DNA from: JAMCRM01 sp035561075
Lineage (GTDB): Bacteria > Acidobacteriota > Terriglobia > Bryobacterales > Bryobacteraceae
Length of the DNA: 64,000 bases
Reading direction: 5' to 3'
Assembly (NCBI GenBank): GCA_035561075.1
Contig: DATMYF010000022.1
Coordinates: 14,358 to 78,357, forward strand
This document shows, one piece after another, positions 18,391 through 26,844 of the stretch (position 1 is the stretch's first letter; every line of letters starts with the position of its first letter). The notes beneath the pieces were generated by a model. It made no database searches and had not been told where the DNA came from. It saw only the letters and a program-made list of their open reading frames with translations. The translations under genes and the position numbers were made by a program.

Positions 18391-20261
18391 TGTGTGGGAT
18401 CGCCGGAATCATAACTCGGCAGGACGAGAGCAGCGTCGGGGAAACACTGGGCAGCATGGTATGCGCACTTGCCCACCGTGGCCCTGACGGACGGGGAGTT
18501 TCGATCCGTCGTTCGGGACCGTGGAGCATCGGGCTGGCACACACCCGCCTGGCGATTCTCGACCTCTCGGAGGCCGGAGCCCAGCCGATGCAGGACAGCC
18601 AGGGCGCCTGCTGCCTGACATATAACGGCGAGGTTTATAACTTTCCGGATCTCAAGGCCGACTTGGAAGCCCAGGGGTTCACCTTCGCATCTCAGACAGA
18701 TACCGAGGTGATCCTGAACGCTTACCAGCGCTGGTCCACAGCCGCGATATCCCGCTTGCGCGGAATGTTCGCGTTCGGGCTGTGGGACGGGCCGGGGAAC
18801 CAACTGATTCTGGCGCGCGATCCGCTGGGCATCAAGCCGCTGTACTACTACTCGACACCGGATACGTTCGTGTTCGCGTCGGAGGTGCGGGCGTTGCTGG
18901 CAAGCGGCGTGGTGCCGCGGCGGCTGGACCCGGAGGGGGTAGCTTCCTACCTGCACTTCGGCTCGGTGGAGACCCCACGCACCCTGGTGGCGGGAGTGCA
19001 GTCGCTCGATCCGGGGTGCTACCTGACGGTGCGGCCGCGGGACCGCGGCATGAGTGTGGAAGAGGCATGCGGTTCCCAGCCGTTCACTGCTCCGGCGCCG
19101 ATTCCCCTTACCCGCCGCGATGATGCCGTGGCGGTGCTGAGGGAAGTCCTTACCGATACCGTCCGGCGGCACTTGATCAGTGACGTACCAGTAGCCCTAT
19201 TTCTTTCCGGGGGTATCGATTCGAGCGTGCTGGCGGCCTTGATGACGCGCGAAATGCGCGAGAAGCCCAAGACATTCCACATCGGCTTCAAAGAACACGA
19301 GTACGATGAGGGGCGTTTCGCCGGCATGATTTCGAAGGAGTACGGGACCGATCACCAGGACATCGTACTCACGGAGCAATCCTTATTAGAGATGCTGCCT
19401 GATGCCATCGGCGCCATGGACCAGCCAACCATGGACGGCATCAACAGCTACGTCGTTTCGAAGCAGGTGGCCGAGGCGGGGTACAAGGTGGCGCTCTCGG
19501 GCCTGGGCGCGGACGAACTGTTTGCCGGTTACTCCAGCTTCCGTCGGGCACGGCTGCTGCGGCCCATGGCAATACTGCCGCCAGTCCTACGGAGGGCTGC
19601 ATGCGCCGTAGGAGGTGCGCTGCTGCGGGACACCGTACGGCATCGCAAGTTCTGGGAGTTTCTGGAGAGCGATTGCTCCCCCCGCGCCGCCTACACCATC
19701 TCGCGCCAGCTCTATTCGCCTGTCGAGGCGGAGGCCCTCTACAAGGCCCCGCCGCCGGCTCGCGAGGCATGCCTCGAAGAACATCCAGACGCCGTTAACG
19801 CTATCTCAATCATGGAAATGCGCGGCTACATGGCAGACACACTGCTGCGCGATACGGATTTCATGAGCATGGCGCACGCGCTCGAAGTGCGGGTGCCGTT
19901 CGTCGATGCCGCGTTGGTGCAGTATGTTCTGGAACTGCCGGGGCAATGGAAGATCGGCGGCCGTCCCAAGCCCCTGCTGCTGGACGCGGTGGCCGAACTG
20001 CTTCCACAAGGCGTCTGGCAGCGGCCGAAAATGGGCTTTACCCTGCCGTTCAAACGATGGATGCTCTCCGAATTGCGCCCGCAGCTCGACCGGGCATTCG
20101 GTGCGGCCGAAGACGGCCTGCGGACCCTGGGGATCGATCCCGACCGCGCCGGCGAAGTATGGGAGGCATTTCAGGCCAACCCGTCCGGCGAACGCTGGAC
20201 GCGGCCGTGGGCGCTGTTCGTGCTCGGTGAGTGGTGCGCGCTGCATGGAGTACGGCCTTGA
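18390..20261 (+). CDS. asnB: Glutamine-dependent asparagine synthase-like amidotransferase (AsnB type)
   Basis: 623-residue class II amidotransferase. ATG 18390 gives an N-terminus MCGIAGI, so Cys2 is exposed as the glutaminase nucleophile. The synthetase half has the PP-loop ATP site LSGGIDSSVLAAL (about 271-283) and a second motif ALSGLGADELFAGY. AsnB makes asparagine, but paralogues inside polysaccharide clusters (WbpS/WbqG-like) are thought to amidate sugar carboxyls or aminoacyl groups. That role is inferred from location. The same frame extends upstream to 18258, but that part lies inside the previous gene and would bury Cys2. It ends with a TTGA overlap into the next gene. Confidence 0.9.
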   Translation: MCGIAGIITRQDESSVGETLGSMVCALAHRGPDGRGVSIRRSGPWSIGLAHTRLAILDLSEAGAQPMQDSQGACCLTYNGEVYNFPDLKADLEAQGFTFASQTDTEVILNAYQRWSTAAISRLRGMFAFGLWDGPGNQLILARDPLGIKPLYYYSTPDTFVFASEVRALLASGVVPRRLDPEGVASYLHFGSVETPRTLVAGVQSLDPGCYLTVRPRDRGMSVEEACGSQPFTAPAPIPLTRRDDAVAVLREVLTDTVRRHLISDVPVALFLSGGIDSSVLAALMTREMREKPKTFHIGFKEHEYDEGRFAGMISKEYGTDHQDIVLTEQSLLEMLPDAIGAMDQPTMDGINSYVVSKQVAEAGYKVALSGLGADELFAGYSSFRRARLLRPMAILPPVLRRAACAVGGALLRDTVRHRKFWEFLESDCSPRAAYTISRQLYSPVEAEALYKAPPPAREACLEEHPDAVNAISIMEMRGYMADTLLRDTDFMSMAHALEVRVPFVDAALVQYVLELPGQWKIGGRPKPLLLDAVAELLPQGVWQRPKMGFTLPFKRWMLSELRPQLDRAFGAAEDGLRTLGIDPDRAGEVWEAFQANPSGERWTRPWALFVLGEWCALHGVRP

Positions 20262-21427
20262 AAGTACTTTACGTGGTGCCCACTTACTACCCGGCCCATT
20301 TCTACGGCGGACCGATCCAGTCCGTTTACCATCTTTGCCGCAACATCTCCCGGCTCGGCGGACAGGTGCGGGTGCTGACGACCAACGCCAACGGTCCACG
20401 CTCCGATCTGAAAGTGGCGGCGAACGTGGAGCAGGAGCTCGATGACGGGGTGAGGGTGACCTACTGCCGGCGCGTCCTGCCACAGACGATCGCCCCGACG
20501 CTGCTGGCCAAATTGCCTGCTATGGTGCGGTGGGCCGACGTGGTCCATCTCACCGCGGTCTACTCCTTCCCCATCATCCCCACGCTGCTCGATTGCCGGC
20601 TGGCGCGAAAGCCGGTCGTGTGGTCCCCTCGCGGCGCCTTGCAGCGATGGCAGGGCTCCACCCGGGTACTCATGAAGGATGCCTGGGATGGGGTGTCCCG
20701 GCTGGTGAAGCCGCGCCGCCTGGTGCTGCACGTTACCTCCGAAGAAGAAGCGGTCGAAAGCGTGCGCCGGTACCCCGGGGTGGCAACCGCGATTATCCCT
20801 AACGGCGTGGAGATCCCCGAGACCGTGCTGCACCCCGAGAGCGCGGGACGGCTGCGTATGGTTTTTCTCGGACGCATCCACCAGAAGAAAGGCATCGAAA
20901 ACCTGCTGGACGCTTGCGAGGCACTGGGGGGAGTGATCGATTGGTCGCTCACCATCGCGGGAACCGGCGACCCGGCCTACGTACAGTCGATCGCCGCACG
21001 GATCGACCGCCTGGGACTGGCCCATAAAGTACGGATGATCGGAGCAGCAGTGGGCGAGGCAAAGCGGCGCCTCTTCGAGAACGCCGACCTGATGGTCACG
21101 CCGTCATTCACCGAGAACTTCGCCATCGTGGTGGCGGAAGCGCTGGCCCATGGCGTCCCCGTCCTGGCGAGCCGGGGCACACCGTGGCACGAATTGCCGG
21201 ACCGCGGTTGCGGGGACTGGATTGAAAACGACCCCGCCAGCCTGCGCGCCGGCATCCTGCGGATGAGCCGCATGGACCTCCGCCGCATGGGAGAGCGTGG
21301 GCGCGAATGGATGCTGCGCGATTTCAGTTGGCACGAGAGGGCGGAAGAGACCTGGCGGCTTTACGAGGGGTTGATTTCGGCGCCCGCCGGGGCAGGCGCG
21401 CCAGGTAACCTCATCCAGGCGAGTTGA
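20258..21427 (+). CDS. Glycosyltransferase family 4
   Basis: 389-residue GT4 enzyme. The start is placed at TTG 20258, which overlaps the stop of the previous gene (TTGA) and gives the typical N-terminus KVLYVVPTYYPAHFYGGP. An in-frame upstream start at 20231 is possible. The donor half contains MVFLGRIHQKKGIENLLDAC and the E(x7)E site PSFTENFAIVVAEALAHGVPVL. The acceptor-side glycine motif is FYGGPIQSVYHL. Donor sugar unknown. Confidence 0.87.
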   Translation: MKVLYVVPTYYPAHFYGGPIQSVYHLCRNISRLGGQVRVLTTNANGPRSDLKVAANVEQELDDGVRVTYCRRVLPQTIAPTLLAKLPAMVRWADVVHLTAVYSFPIIPTLLDCRLARKPVVWSPRGALQRWQGSTRVLMKDAWDGVSRLVKPRRLVLHVTSEEEAVESVRRYPGVATAIIPNGVEIPETVLHPESAGRLRMVFLGRIHQKKGIENLLDACEALGGVIDWSLTIAGTGDPAYVQSIAARIDRLGLAHKVRMIGAAVGEAKRRLFENADLMVTPSFTENFAIVVAEALAHGVPVLASRGTPWHELPDRGCGDWIENDPASLRAGILRMSRMDLRRMGERGREWMLRDFSWHERAEETWRLYEGLISAPAGAGAPGNLIQAS

Positions 21428-21431
21428 CCGC

Positions 21432-21926
21432 ATGTCGAAACGGTCACATCAGAAGATATGCCTTGCCGCCTCGGTGGGCGGCCACTTGCAGGAGTTGTTA
21501 CAACTCCGCACGGTGTACGAGCAATACGAGCATTTCTACGTGGTGAACGATGACCTCATCCTGCCGCCGGCCATGCAGGGGCGAACCTATTTCATCCGGC
21601 ATTCCGAGCGTGACCTGGTGGCGCTATGGAATTTGTGGGAGGCGTTTCGGATTTTCCTGCGCGAGAGGCCCGGGTATTTGATCTCAACCGGCGCCGGGCT
21701 GGCGGTGCCGCTGGCGCTGGTGGCGCGGCTGTTCGGGGCGCGCATTCTGTTCATCGAGACTTTTAGCGCCATCAGCCGGCCGAGCCTCACGGGTAGGCTG
21801 ATGTACCGTTTGGCGCACCGGTTCGTGTATCAGTGGGAACAGTTGCGCCGCTTCTATCCACGGGGGGAATATGCCGGAGCGATTTTCGGTTTTTGCCACG
21901 GTAGGCAACGCGACGCAGCCGTTTGA
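21432..21926 (+). CDS. PssD/ALG14-like glycosyltransferase subunit
   Basis: 164-residue membrane-anchoring partner of a split GT28-type transferase. It has the ALG14/PssD features ICLAASVGGHLQELLQL, a central YLISTGAGLAVPLALVARLFG and FIETFSAISRPSLTGRLMY. It has no nucleotide-sugar domain of its own; the catalytic donor-binding half is the overlapping next gene. In Alg13/Alg14 and in bacterial PssE/PssD the two chains form one enzyme that adds the second sugar to a polyprenyl-linked precursor. Confidence 0.85.
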   Translation: MSKRSHQKICLAASVGGHLQELLQLRTVYEQYEHFYVVNDDLILPPAMQGRTYFIRHSERDLVALWNLWEAFRIFLRERPGYLISTGAGLAVPLALVARLFGARILFIETFSAISRPSLTGRLMYRLAHRFVYQWEQLRRFYPRGEYAGAIFGFCHGRQRDAAV

Positions 21927-22353
21927 CCGTTTTGTCCGAATGGTGGACGAGGCGGCCGGACGGACCGGTTTCCGCACACTCATCCAAGTGGGCAGGAGCA
22001 ACTACCGCCCGGCGCACGCGGAGGCGGTGGCATTCGTTGGCCGGCCTGAGTTCGAACGACTGGTGCGGGAAGCGGATTTCGTGGTGACGCACGCAGGGGT
22101 GGGTTCGGTAATGACGTCGATCGGGCTGGGCAAGGCGCCACTTGTGGTGGTGCGGCGCAGCCGGCTGGGAGAGGTGATCGACGATCACCAGGCTGAACTC
22201 GCGGCGGAATTGTCGCGGGCGGACCTGGTTCGGGTTGCAGAGTCGGCGGAGGATCTGGTCGCGCACTTCAGGAGCGGACCGCAGGAGTTGTCTCCCGACA
22301 CCGCGGGCTCGAACGGCCGCATGCTCGAAATCGTGCATCAATTTCTGTCGTAA
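21871..22353 (+). CDS. PssE/ALG13-like glycosyltransferase subunit
   Basis: 160-residue C-terminal GT28-like domain, the donor-binding subunit paired with the PssD-like gene. Motifs are FATVGNATQPFDRFV near the N-terminus and VTHAGVGSVMTSIGLGKAP (the GT28 HAGxGS site). It overlaps the previous gene by 56 bases in another frame, so the two subunits are probably made in equal amounts by coupled translation. Yeast Alg13-like enzymes usually show TxG near the start and this is retained. Confidence 0.85.
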   Translation: MPERFSVFATVGNATQPFDRFVRMVDEAAGRTGFRTLIQVGRSNYRPAHAEAVAFVGRPEFERLVREADFVVTHAGVGSVMTSIGLGKAPLVVVRRSRLGEVIDDHQAELAAELSRADLVRVAESAEDLVAHFRSGPQELSPDTAGSNGRMLEIVHQFLS

Positions 22354-22385
22354 GTTAATCGAATTCCAAGAGACGGAGAGGGACC

Positions 22386-24152
22386 TTGAATATACTGGGT
22401 ATCAACGCCTTCCATGGCGACTCATCGGCCGCGCTGTTTTCGAACGGCCGGCTGGAAACGGCGATCGAAGAAGAACGGTTGAACCGTATCAAGCACTGGG
22501 CCGGACTTCCGGTCGGTGCCGCCGCCGAGTGCCTGAAGGGCACCGACCCGCGGGAACTGCGGCATGTGGCGGTTTCGCGCAATCCACGCGCGCACCTGGT
22601 ACGGAAGTTACTCCGGACGGCGCTGCACCCGTATCTCTGGAAGCGCGTGCCAGGCCGCGCCCGCAACGGAGTGGATATCTACCGCGCCGTGCCGCAGATG
22701 CGCACCCAAGGAGTGGAGATCCCCAGCGACGTCCGGTTCCACACGGTGGAACACCACCGGTCGCACATGGCGAGCGCTTTCTTCGCCTCGCCGTTTGAAG
22801 AAGCGGCCGTGGTCTCTGTGGACGGCTTCGGCGATTTCAGCAGCGCCATGTGGGGCGTCGGGCGCGGCAACAAGTTCGACATCAGAGGCTGCCTGCGCTT
22901 TCCGCACTCCCTGGGGATGTTCTACACGGCCTTTACGCAGTTCCTCGGCTTTCCAAAGTACGGCGACGAATACAAGATGATGGGACTGGCGGCCTACGGG
23001 TCTCCGGAGATGTTCGGCCAGGTACGTGAGGTGTTGCACGCCGACGGCACTGACGTGCGTCTCAACCTGGACTACTTTAAGCACCACACCACAGGCGTCG
23101 AGATGACATGGGAAGGCGGCGAGCCCGCGCTCGGGCCCGTGTACTCCAATAAGATGCTGGAGGTGTTCGGACCCGCGCGCGTGGCGCGCACGGAAGTGCT
23201 GCCGCAGCATGCCGACATGGCCGCGTCCGTGCAGGCTGTGCTGGAGGAGGCCTACTTCGGACTGCTGAACGCGGTAGCTAGGGAGACCGGGCAGAGGACC
23301 CTTTGCCTGGCCGGCGGCGTGGCGTTGAACTGTGCCGCGAACGGGAAGATTTTCGACATGACGCCTTTCCGCGACCTGTATGTGCAGCCGGCAGCGCACG
23401 ACGCGGGCACATCCATCGGTGCCGCGCTGTACGTGCAGCACCAGGTGCTGGGGATGCCACGGTCGTACGTCATGCGCGACGTCTACTGCGGGCCTGCATA
23501 CGACGATGCGGAGATCGGGCGTGAGTTGGGTGCTGCCGGCGTCCAGTACGAACGCCTCAACCCCGATGAGTTGCTCACCCGCACCGCAGCCGCCATAGCC
23601 GATGGAAACATCGTCGGCTGGTTCCAGGGGCGCATGGAGTTCGGCCCTCGGGCACTGGGCAACCGCAGCATTCTCGCGGACCCGCGCCGCAAGCAGATGA
23701 AGGACATCCTGAACAAGCGCATCAAGTACCGCGAGCCATTCCGTCCTTTCTGCCCTTCCATCCTCGCTGAAGCTTGCGGCGAGTACTTCGAGACCGATTA
23801 TCCGTCCCCGTTCATGGTGCAGGCCTATCGGATTAAGCCTTCACGGCGCGACCGCATCCCGGCAGTCACTCACGAGGACGGCACCGGGCGACTCCAAACG
23901 GTCGAGCGCGACGTGAACCCGCTCTACTGGAGCCTCATCGAGCGGTTCGGGGCAATGACGGGAGTCCCCGTCCTGCTGAACACGTCATTTAACGAGAACG
24001 AGCCCATCGTGCATACGCCGCGGCAGGCGATCGAGTGCTTCTCGAGAACCCAGATGGACGTGCTGGTGATCGGTTCCTACTTCATGAGCAAAGCGGCAAA
24101 TACGCGTTTAACGGAGGGCAAGACCGCCTTCGCCCAGGCGGAACCGCAGTAA
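22386..24152 (+). CDS. Carbamoyltransferase (TobZ/NodU family)
   Basis: 588-residue O-carbamoyltransferase. The Kae1-like N-terminal half begins ILGINAFHGDSSAALF and has the metal-binding His pair in VEHHRSHMASAFF and the acidic VVSVDGFGDFSS. The YrdC-like/C-terminal half has the motif GRMEFGPRALGNRSILADPR. These enzymes transfer a carbamoyl group from carbamoyl phosphate, via carbamoyl-AMP, to a sugar hydroxyl. It probably decorates the polymer or its lipid-linked unit. TTG start at 22386 with GGAGAGG 5-11 bases upstream. Confidence 0.9.
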   Translation: MNILGINAFHGDSSAALFSNGRLETAIEEERLNRIKHWAGLPVGAAAECLKGTDPRELRHVAVSRNPRAHLVRKLLRTALHPYLWKRVPGRARNGVDIYRAVPQMRTQGVEIPSDVRFHTVEHHRSHMASAFFASPFEEAAVVSVDGFGDFSSAMWGVGRGNKFDIRGCLRFPHSLGMFYTAFTQFLGFPKYGDEYKMMGLAAYGSPEMFGQVREVLHADGTDVRLNLDYFKHHTTGVEMTWEGGEPALGPVYSNKMLEVFGPARVARTEVLPQHADMAASVQAVLEEAYFGLLNAVARETGQRTLCLAGGVALNCAANGKIFDMTPFRDLYVQPAAHDAGTSIGAALYVQHQVLGMPRSYVMRDVYCGPAYDDAEIGRELGAAGVQYERLNPDELLTRTAAAIADGNIVGWFQGRMEFGPRALGNRSILADPRRKQMKDILNKRIKYREPFRPFCPSILAEACGEYFETDYPSPFMVQAYRIKPSRRDRIPAVTHEDGTGRLQTVERDVNPLYWSLIERFGAMTGVPVLLNTSFNENEPIVHTPRQAIECFSRTQMDVLVIGSYFMSKAANTRLTEGKTAFAQAEPQ

Positions 24153-24208
24153 CAGCGCCGATCGATAGGTGCCACTTACGATGCAGCAGAGGAATTCTTA
24201 GCTTACCT

Positions 24209-25408
24209 ATGCGAATTCTGTTACTGAATCAGTTCTTCTGGCCCGACCTGGCCGCAACGAGCCAGTTGCTGACCGACGTGGCGCGTCACCTCGCAGCGGA
24301 GGGACACGACGTCACCGTTGTCTGTGGGCGCAGTGGCTATGCGGGGCACGACACCACGCCCGCGCCGCCGGTGCGCATCATCCGGGTGCCCGATGCGGCT
24401 TTTTCGCGCGGGTACGCGGCCCGGCTGTTCTCTTATCTCACCTACTTCGGGGCGGCGCTCTGGAATGGAATGCGCATCGCCAACCCGGATATCGTGGTGA
24501 CCCTTACGACTCCGCCCTTGTTATCCACGGTCGGAATGCTCATCCAGAAGCTTCGCGGTGCGCGCCATTACATATGGGAGATGGACCTCTACCCCGACGT
24601 GGCTGTAGACTTGGGATTACTGGGTGCGGGTTCGGTTGTCTCGCGCGTAGGGGGAGCGATCGCCGACTTCACGCGTGTTCGGGCGGATGCAGTGATCACT
24701 CTTGGGGAGTGCATGAGGTCCCGACTGATTGTGCGGGGCATTCCGGCCGGTCGCCTTCGAGTAGCGGAGAACTGGGCGGACGGCTCGCTCTTCCATCCTT
24801 TGCCGCGTGTCCGCGGCGACAGCTTGCGGGTCATATACCCCGGCAACCTCGGCATGGCGCACGAGGCCGAGACGCTGGCGCGCACCATCCGCGGGCTCGG
24901 TCCGGACGATCGCGTTACCTTCCGCTTCGTCGGCGGCGGATCCCGCATGGGTTGGCTGAAACAAGCCGTAAGCGGCCTCGATCACACATCTTTTCAACCT
25001 TACTGCGACCGGTCCGCCCTTAACGAGAGGTTCGCCGAATCCGATGTAGGCCTGGTGACCCAGAATGCCGCCTGCACGGGGTCGGTGGTTCCCAGCAAAA
25101 TCTACTGCATGATGGCAGCGGGGCTGCCATATGTATTCGTCGGACCGCGGGCCGCTACTCCCGGCCGCGTGCTGGACCGCTTCGATTGCGGCTGGCGTGT
25201 GGAGTGCGGGGACAGTGCGGCTTTGTGCGACCTTCTGCGCGGACTGGCCTCGGACCCGGCCGCCGTGAGGGCAGCGGGGCTGCGGGCAAGAGCCGCATTC
25301 CTGGAACACTATGACACGCCCGCCGGGGCCCGCCGCATTAGCGAGATTCTAGGGTGCGGGATGCCGGCGACCAGGCACAGCCTGGTTCCGGTCGAGGGCG
25401 CGAGGTAA
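24209..25408 (+). CDS. Glycosyltransferase family 4 (WbuB-like)
   Basis: 399-residue GT4 protein. ATG 24209 gives the typical N-terminus MRILLLNQFFWPDLAATSQLL; the frame runs on upstream into the carbamoyltransferase gene, so the longer form is not used. The sequence resembles WbuB, the fucosamine transferase subgroup (HYIWEMDLYPDVAVDLGLLG, IYPGNLGMAHEAETL, GLVTQNAACTGSVVPSKIYCMM). AGAGGA stands 15-20 bases upstream, longer than ideal. It is followed after 8 bases by the WecA-like transferase. Confidence 0.86.
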   Translation: MRILLLNQFFWPDLAATSQLLTDVARHLAAEGHDVTVVCGRSGYAGHDTTPAPPVRIIRVPDAAFSRGYAARLFSYLTYFGAALWNGMRIANPDIVVTLTTPPLLSTVGMLIQKLRGARHYIWEMDLYPDVAVDLGLLGAGSVVSRVGGAIADFTRVRADAVITLGECMRSRLIVRGIPAGRLRVAENWADGSLFHPLPRVRGDSLRVIYPGNLGMAHEAETLARTIRGLGPDDRVTFRFVGGGSRMGWLKQAVSGLDHTSFQPYCDRSALNERFAESDVGLVTQNAACTGSVVPSKIYCMMAAGLPYVFVGPRAATPGRVLDRFDCGWRVECGDSAALCDLLRGLASDPAAVRAAGLRARAAFLEHYDTPAGARRISEILGCGMPATRHSLVPVEGAR

Positions 25409-25416
25409 GGGTTGCG

Positions 25417-26844
25417 ATGCTTTCCCTTCTGCCGCTCGCAATCATATCGTTCGCTGCGTGCTACCTGCTTACTCCGCTGGTGCGGAATTTGTTCACCGCA
25501 CTGGGGGTAGTCGATGTTCCCGATACCGCACGCAAACTCCACAAGCGGCCGGTTCCACGTGTCGGCGGCATAGCTATTATGGGCGCCTACTCCCTGGCGT
25601 TCCTCGCACTGGCGGTTTCGCCCTACGGTGGCGCAGTGCACGAATCGCTCTCCTCGGTCTGGATGCTGGGGCCGGCCATCGCTATCGTCTTCTTCACGGG
25701 GTTGATTGACGACATCGTGAACCTGCGGCCCTGGCAGAAACTCATAGGCCACCTCGCCGCCGCTATCTGGGTCTGGGCCGCCGGTGTGCGGGTAATGGGG
25801 TTCTCTCAAATCAACATCGAAGGCTGGTGGACACTGCCTTTAACGGTGCTCTGGCTGGTGTTCTGCACCAACAGCTTCAACCTGATCGATGGCGTCGATG
25901 GCCTCGCCGCGGGGGCCGGCCTTGTGGCGGCATCTACCATGCTGGTGGCCGCCATTGTGCAGGATAACCTGCCGCTCGCCCTGGTAACTGCTCCGCTGGC
26001 CGGCTGCCTGCTCGCATTTCTCCGTTATAACCTGAGCCCCGCCTCGATCTTCCTGGGCGACTGCGGCAGCCTGACCATCGGGTTCATGCTGGGCTGTTTC
26101 GGAGTGATCTGGACGCAGAAGTCGGCCACCGTGCTGGGCATGACAGCGCCGCTCATGGCCCTATCTCTGCCGCTGCTCGACACTTCCCTTGCCATTGTTC
26201 GCAGGGTGATCCGGTTGCGCCCGATTTTCGGTGCGGACCGTGCCCACATCCACCACCGGCTCCTCGACGAAGGGCTGACGCCGCGCCGCGTCACCTTCGT
26301 GCTCTACGGCGCTTGCGGAATCGCGGCTCTCTTCTCCCTGCTCCAGAGCGTCGCGTACGCCGAGTTCCGCGGCCTGTTGGTGGTCTTGTTCTGCGGCGCC
26401 GCATGGGTTGCCATCAGCCGCCTGAAGTACATGGAGTTCGCGGTAGCGCGGCGCGTTTTGTTCCAAGGCATCCGCCGTACCCTGGAGCAGGAGTTGTGGC
26501 TGGCCACTTTCGAGCAGTCCTTGAACGCGGCCACCACGGTCGAAGAGTGCTGGGACGAGATCCGCAACGCTTCCGAACAACTCGGCTTCAGCGAGGTGCG
26601 GCTGTTCGTTGCAGGGGAATTTTATCAGGCGCGTTTTCGGGAACTCGAACCGGCGAAATGCTGGGCCATGCACATCCCGCTCGCCGATGCCGGCTACATC
26701 CACGTGACGCGCGATATCGAGCGCGGGATAGAGCCAGGCGCCGCCGGTCCCCTGCTCGAGACAGCACGGAAAACCCTGGATGCGCGATTCTCCGGCAGCC
26801 AGAGGCCTGAAGTCCTGGCGTCCCCACAGAAGCACAGAGTATGA
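25417..26844 (+). CDS. WecA/MraY-like polyprenyl-phosphate sugar-1-phosphate transferase with C-terminal extension
   Basis: 475-residue polytopic enzyme that starts the repeat unit by transferring a sugar-1-phosphate to undecaprenyl phosphate. Family motifs are RKLHKRPVPRVGG, GLIDDIVNL, NLIDGVDGLAAG, FLGDCGSLTIGFMLG and the cytoplasmic RAHIHHRLLDEG. About 10-11 transmembrane helices precede residue 335. Beyond them is an extra soluble region of about 140 residues (VEECWDEIRNASEQLGFSEV, HIPLADAGYIHV) not found in WecA. ATG 25417 is preferred over upstream in-frame starts because GAGGTAAGG lies 6-14 bases before it. Confidence 0.87.
   Translation: MLSLLPLAIISFAACYLLTPLVRNLFTALGVVDVPDTARKLHKRPVPRVGGIAIMGAYSLAFLALAVSPYGGAVHESLSSVWMLGPAIAIVFFTGLIDDIVNLRPWQKLIGHLAAAIWVWAAGVRVMGFSQINIEGWWTLPLTVLWLVFCTNSFNLIDGVDGLAAGAGLVAASTMLVAAIVQDNLPLALVTAPLAGCLLAFLRYNLSPASIFLGDCGSLTIGFMLGCFGVIWTQKSATVLGMTAPLMALSLPLLDTSLAIVRRVIRLRPIFGADRAHIHHRLLDEGLTPRRVTFVLYGACGIAALFSLLQSVAYAEFRGLLVVLFCGAAWVAISRLKYMEFAVARRVLFQGIRRTLEQELWLATFEQSLNAATTVEECWDEIRNASEQLGFSEVRLFVAGEFYQARFRELEPAKCWAMHIPLADAGYIHVTRDIERGIEPGAAGPLLETARKTLDARFSGSQRPEVLASPQKHRV

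Noticed and set aside
20231..20257. Nine extra residues for the GT4 gene at 20258.
   Set aside because: They do not resemble any GT4 N-terminus. The TTGA overlap and KVLYVVPTYYP start are more typical, though the evidence is not decisive.
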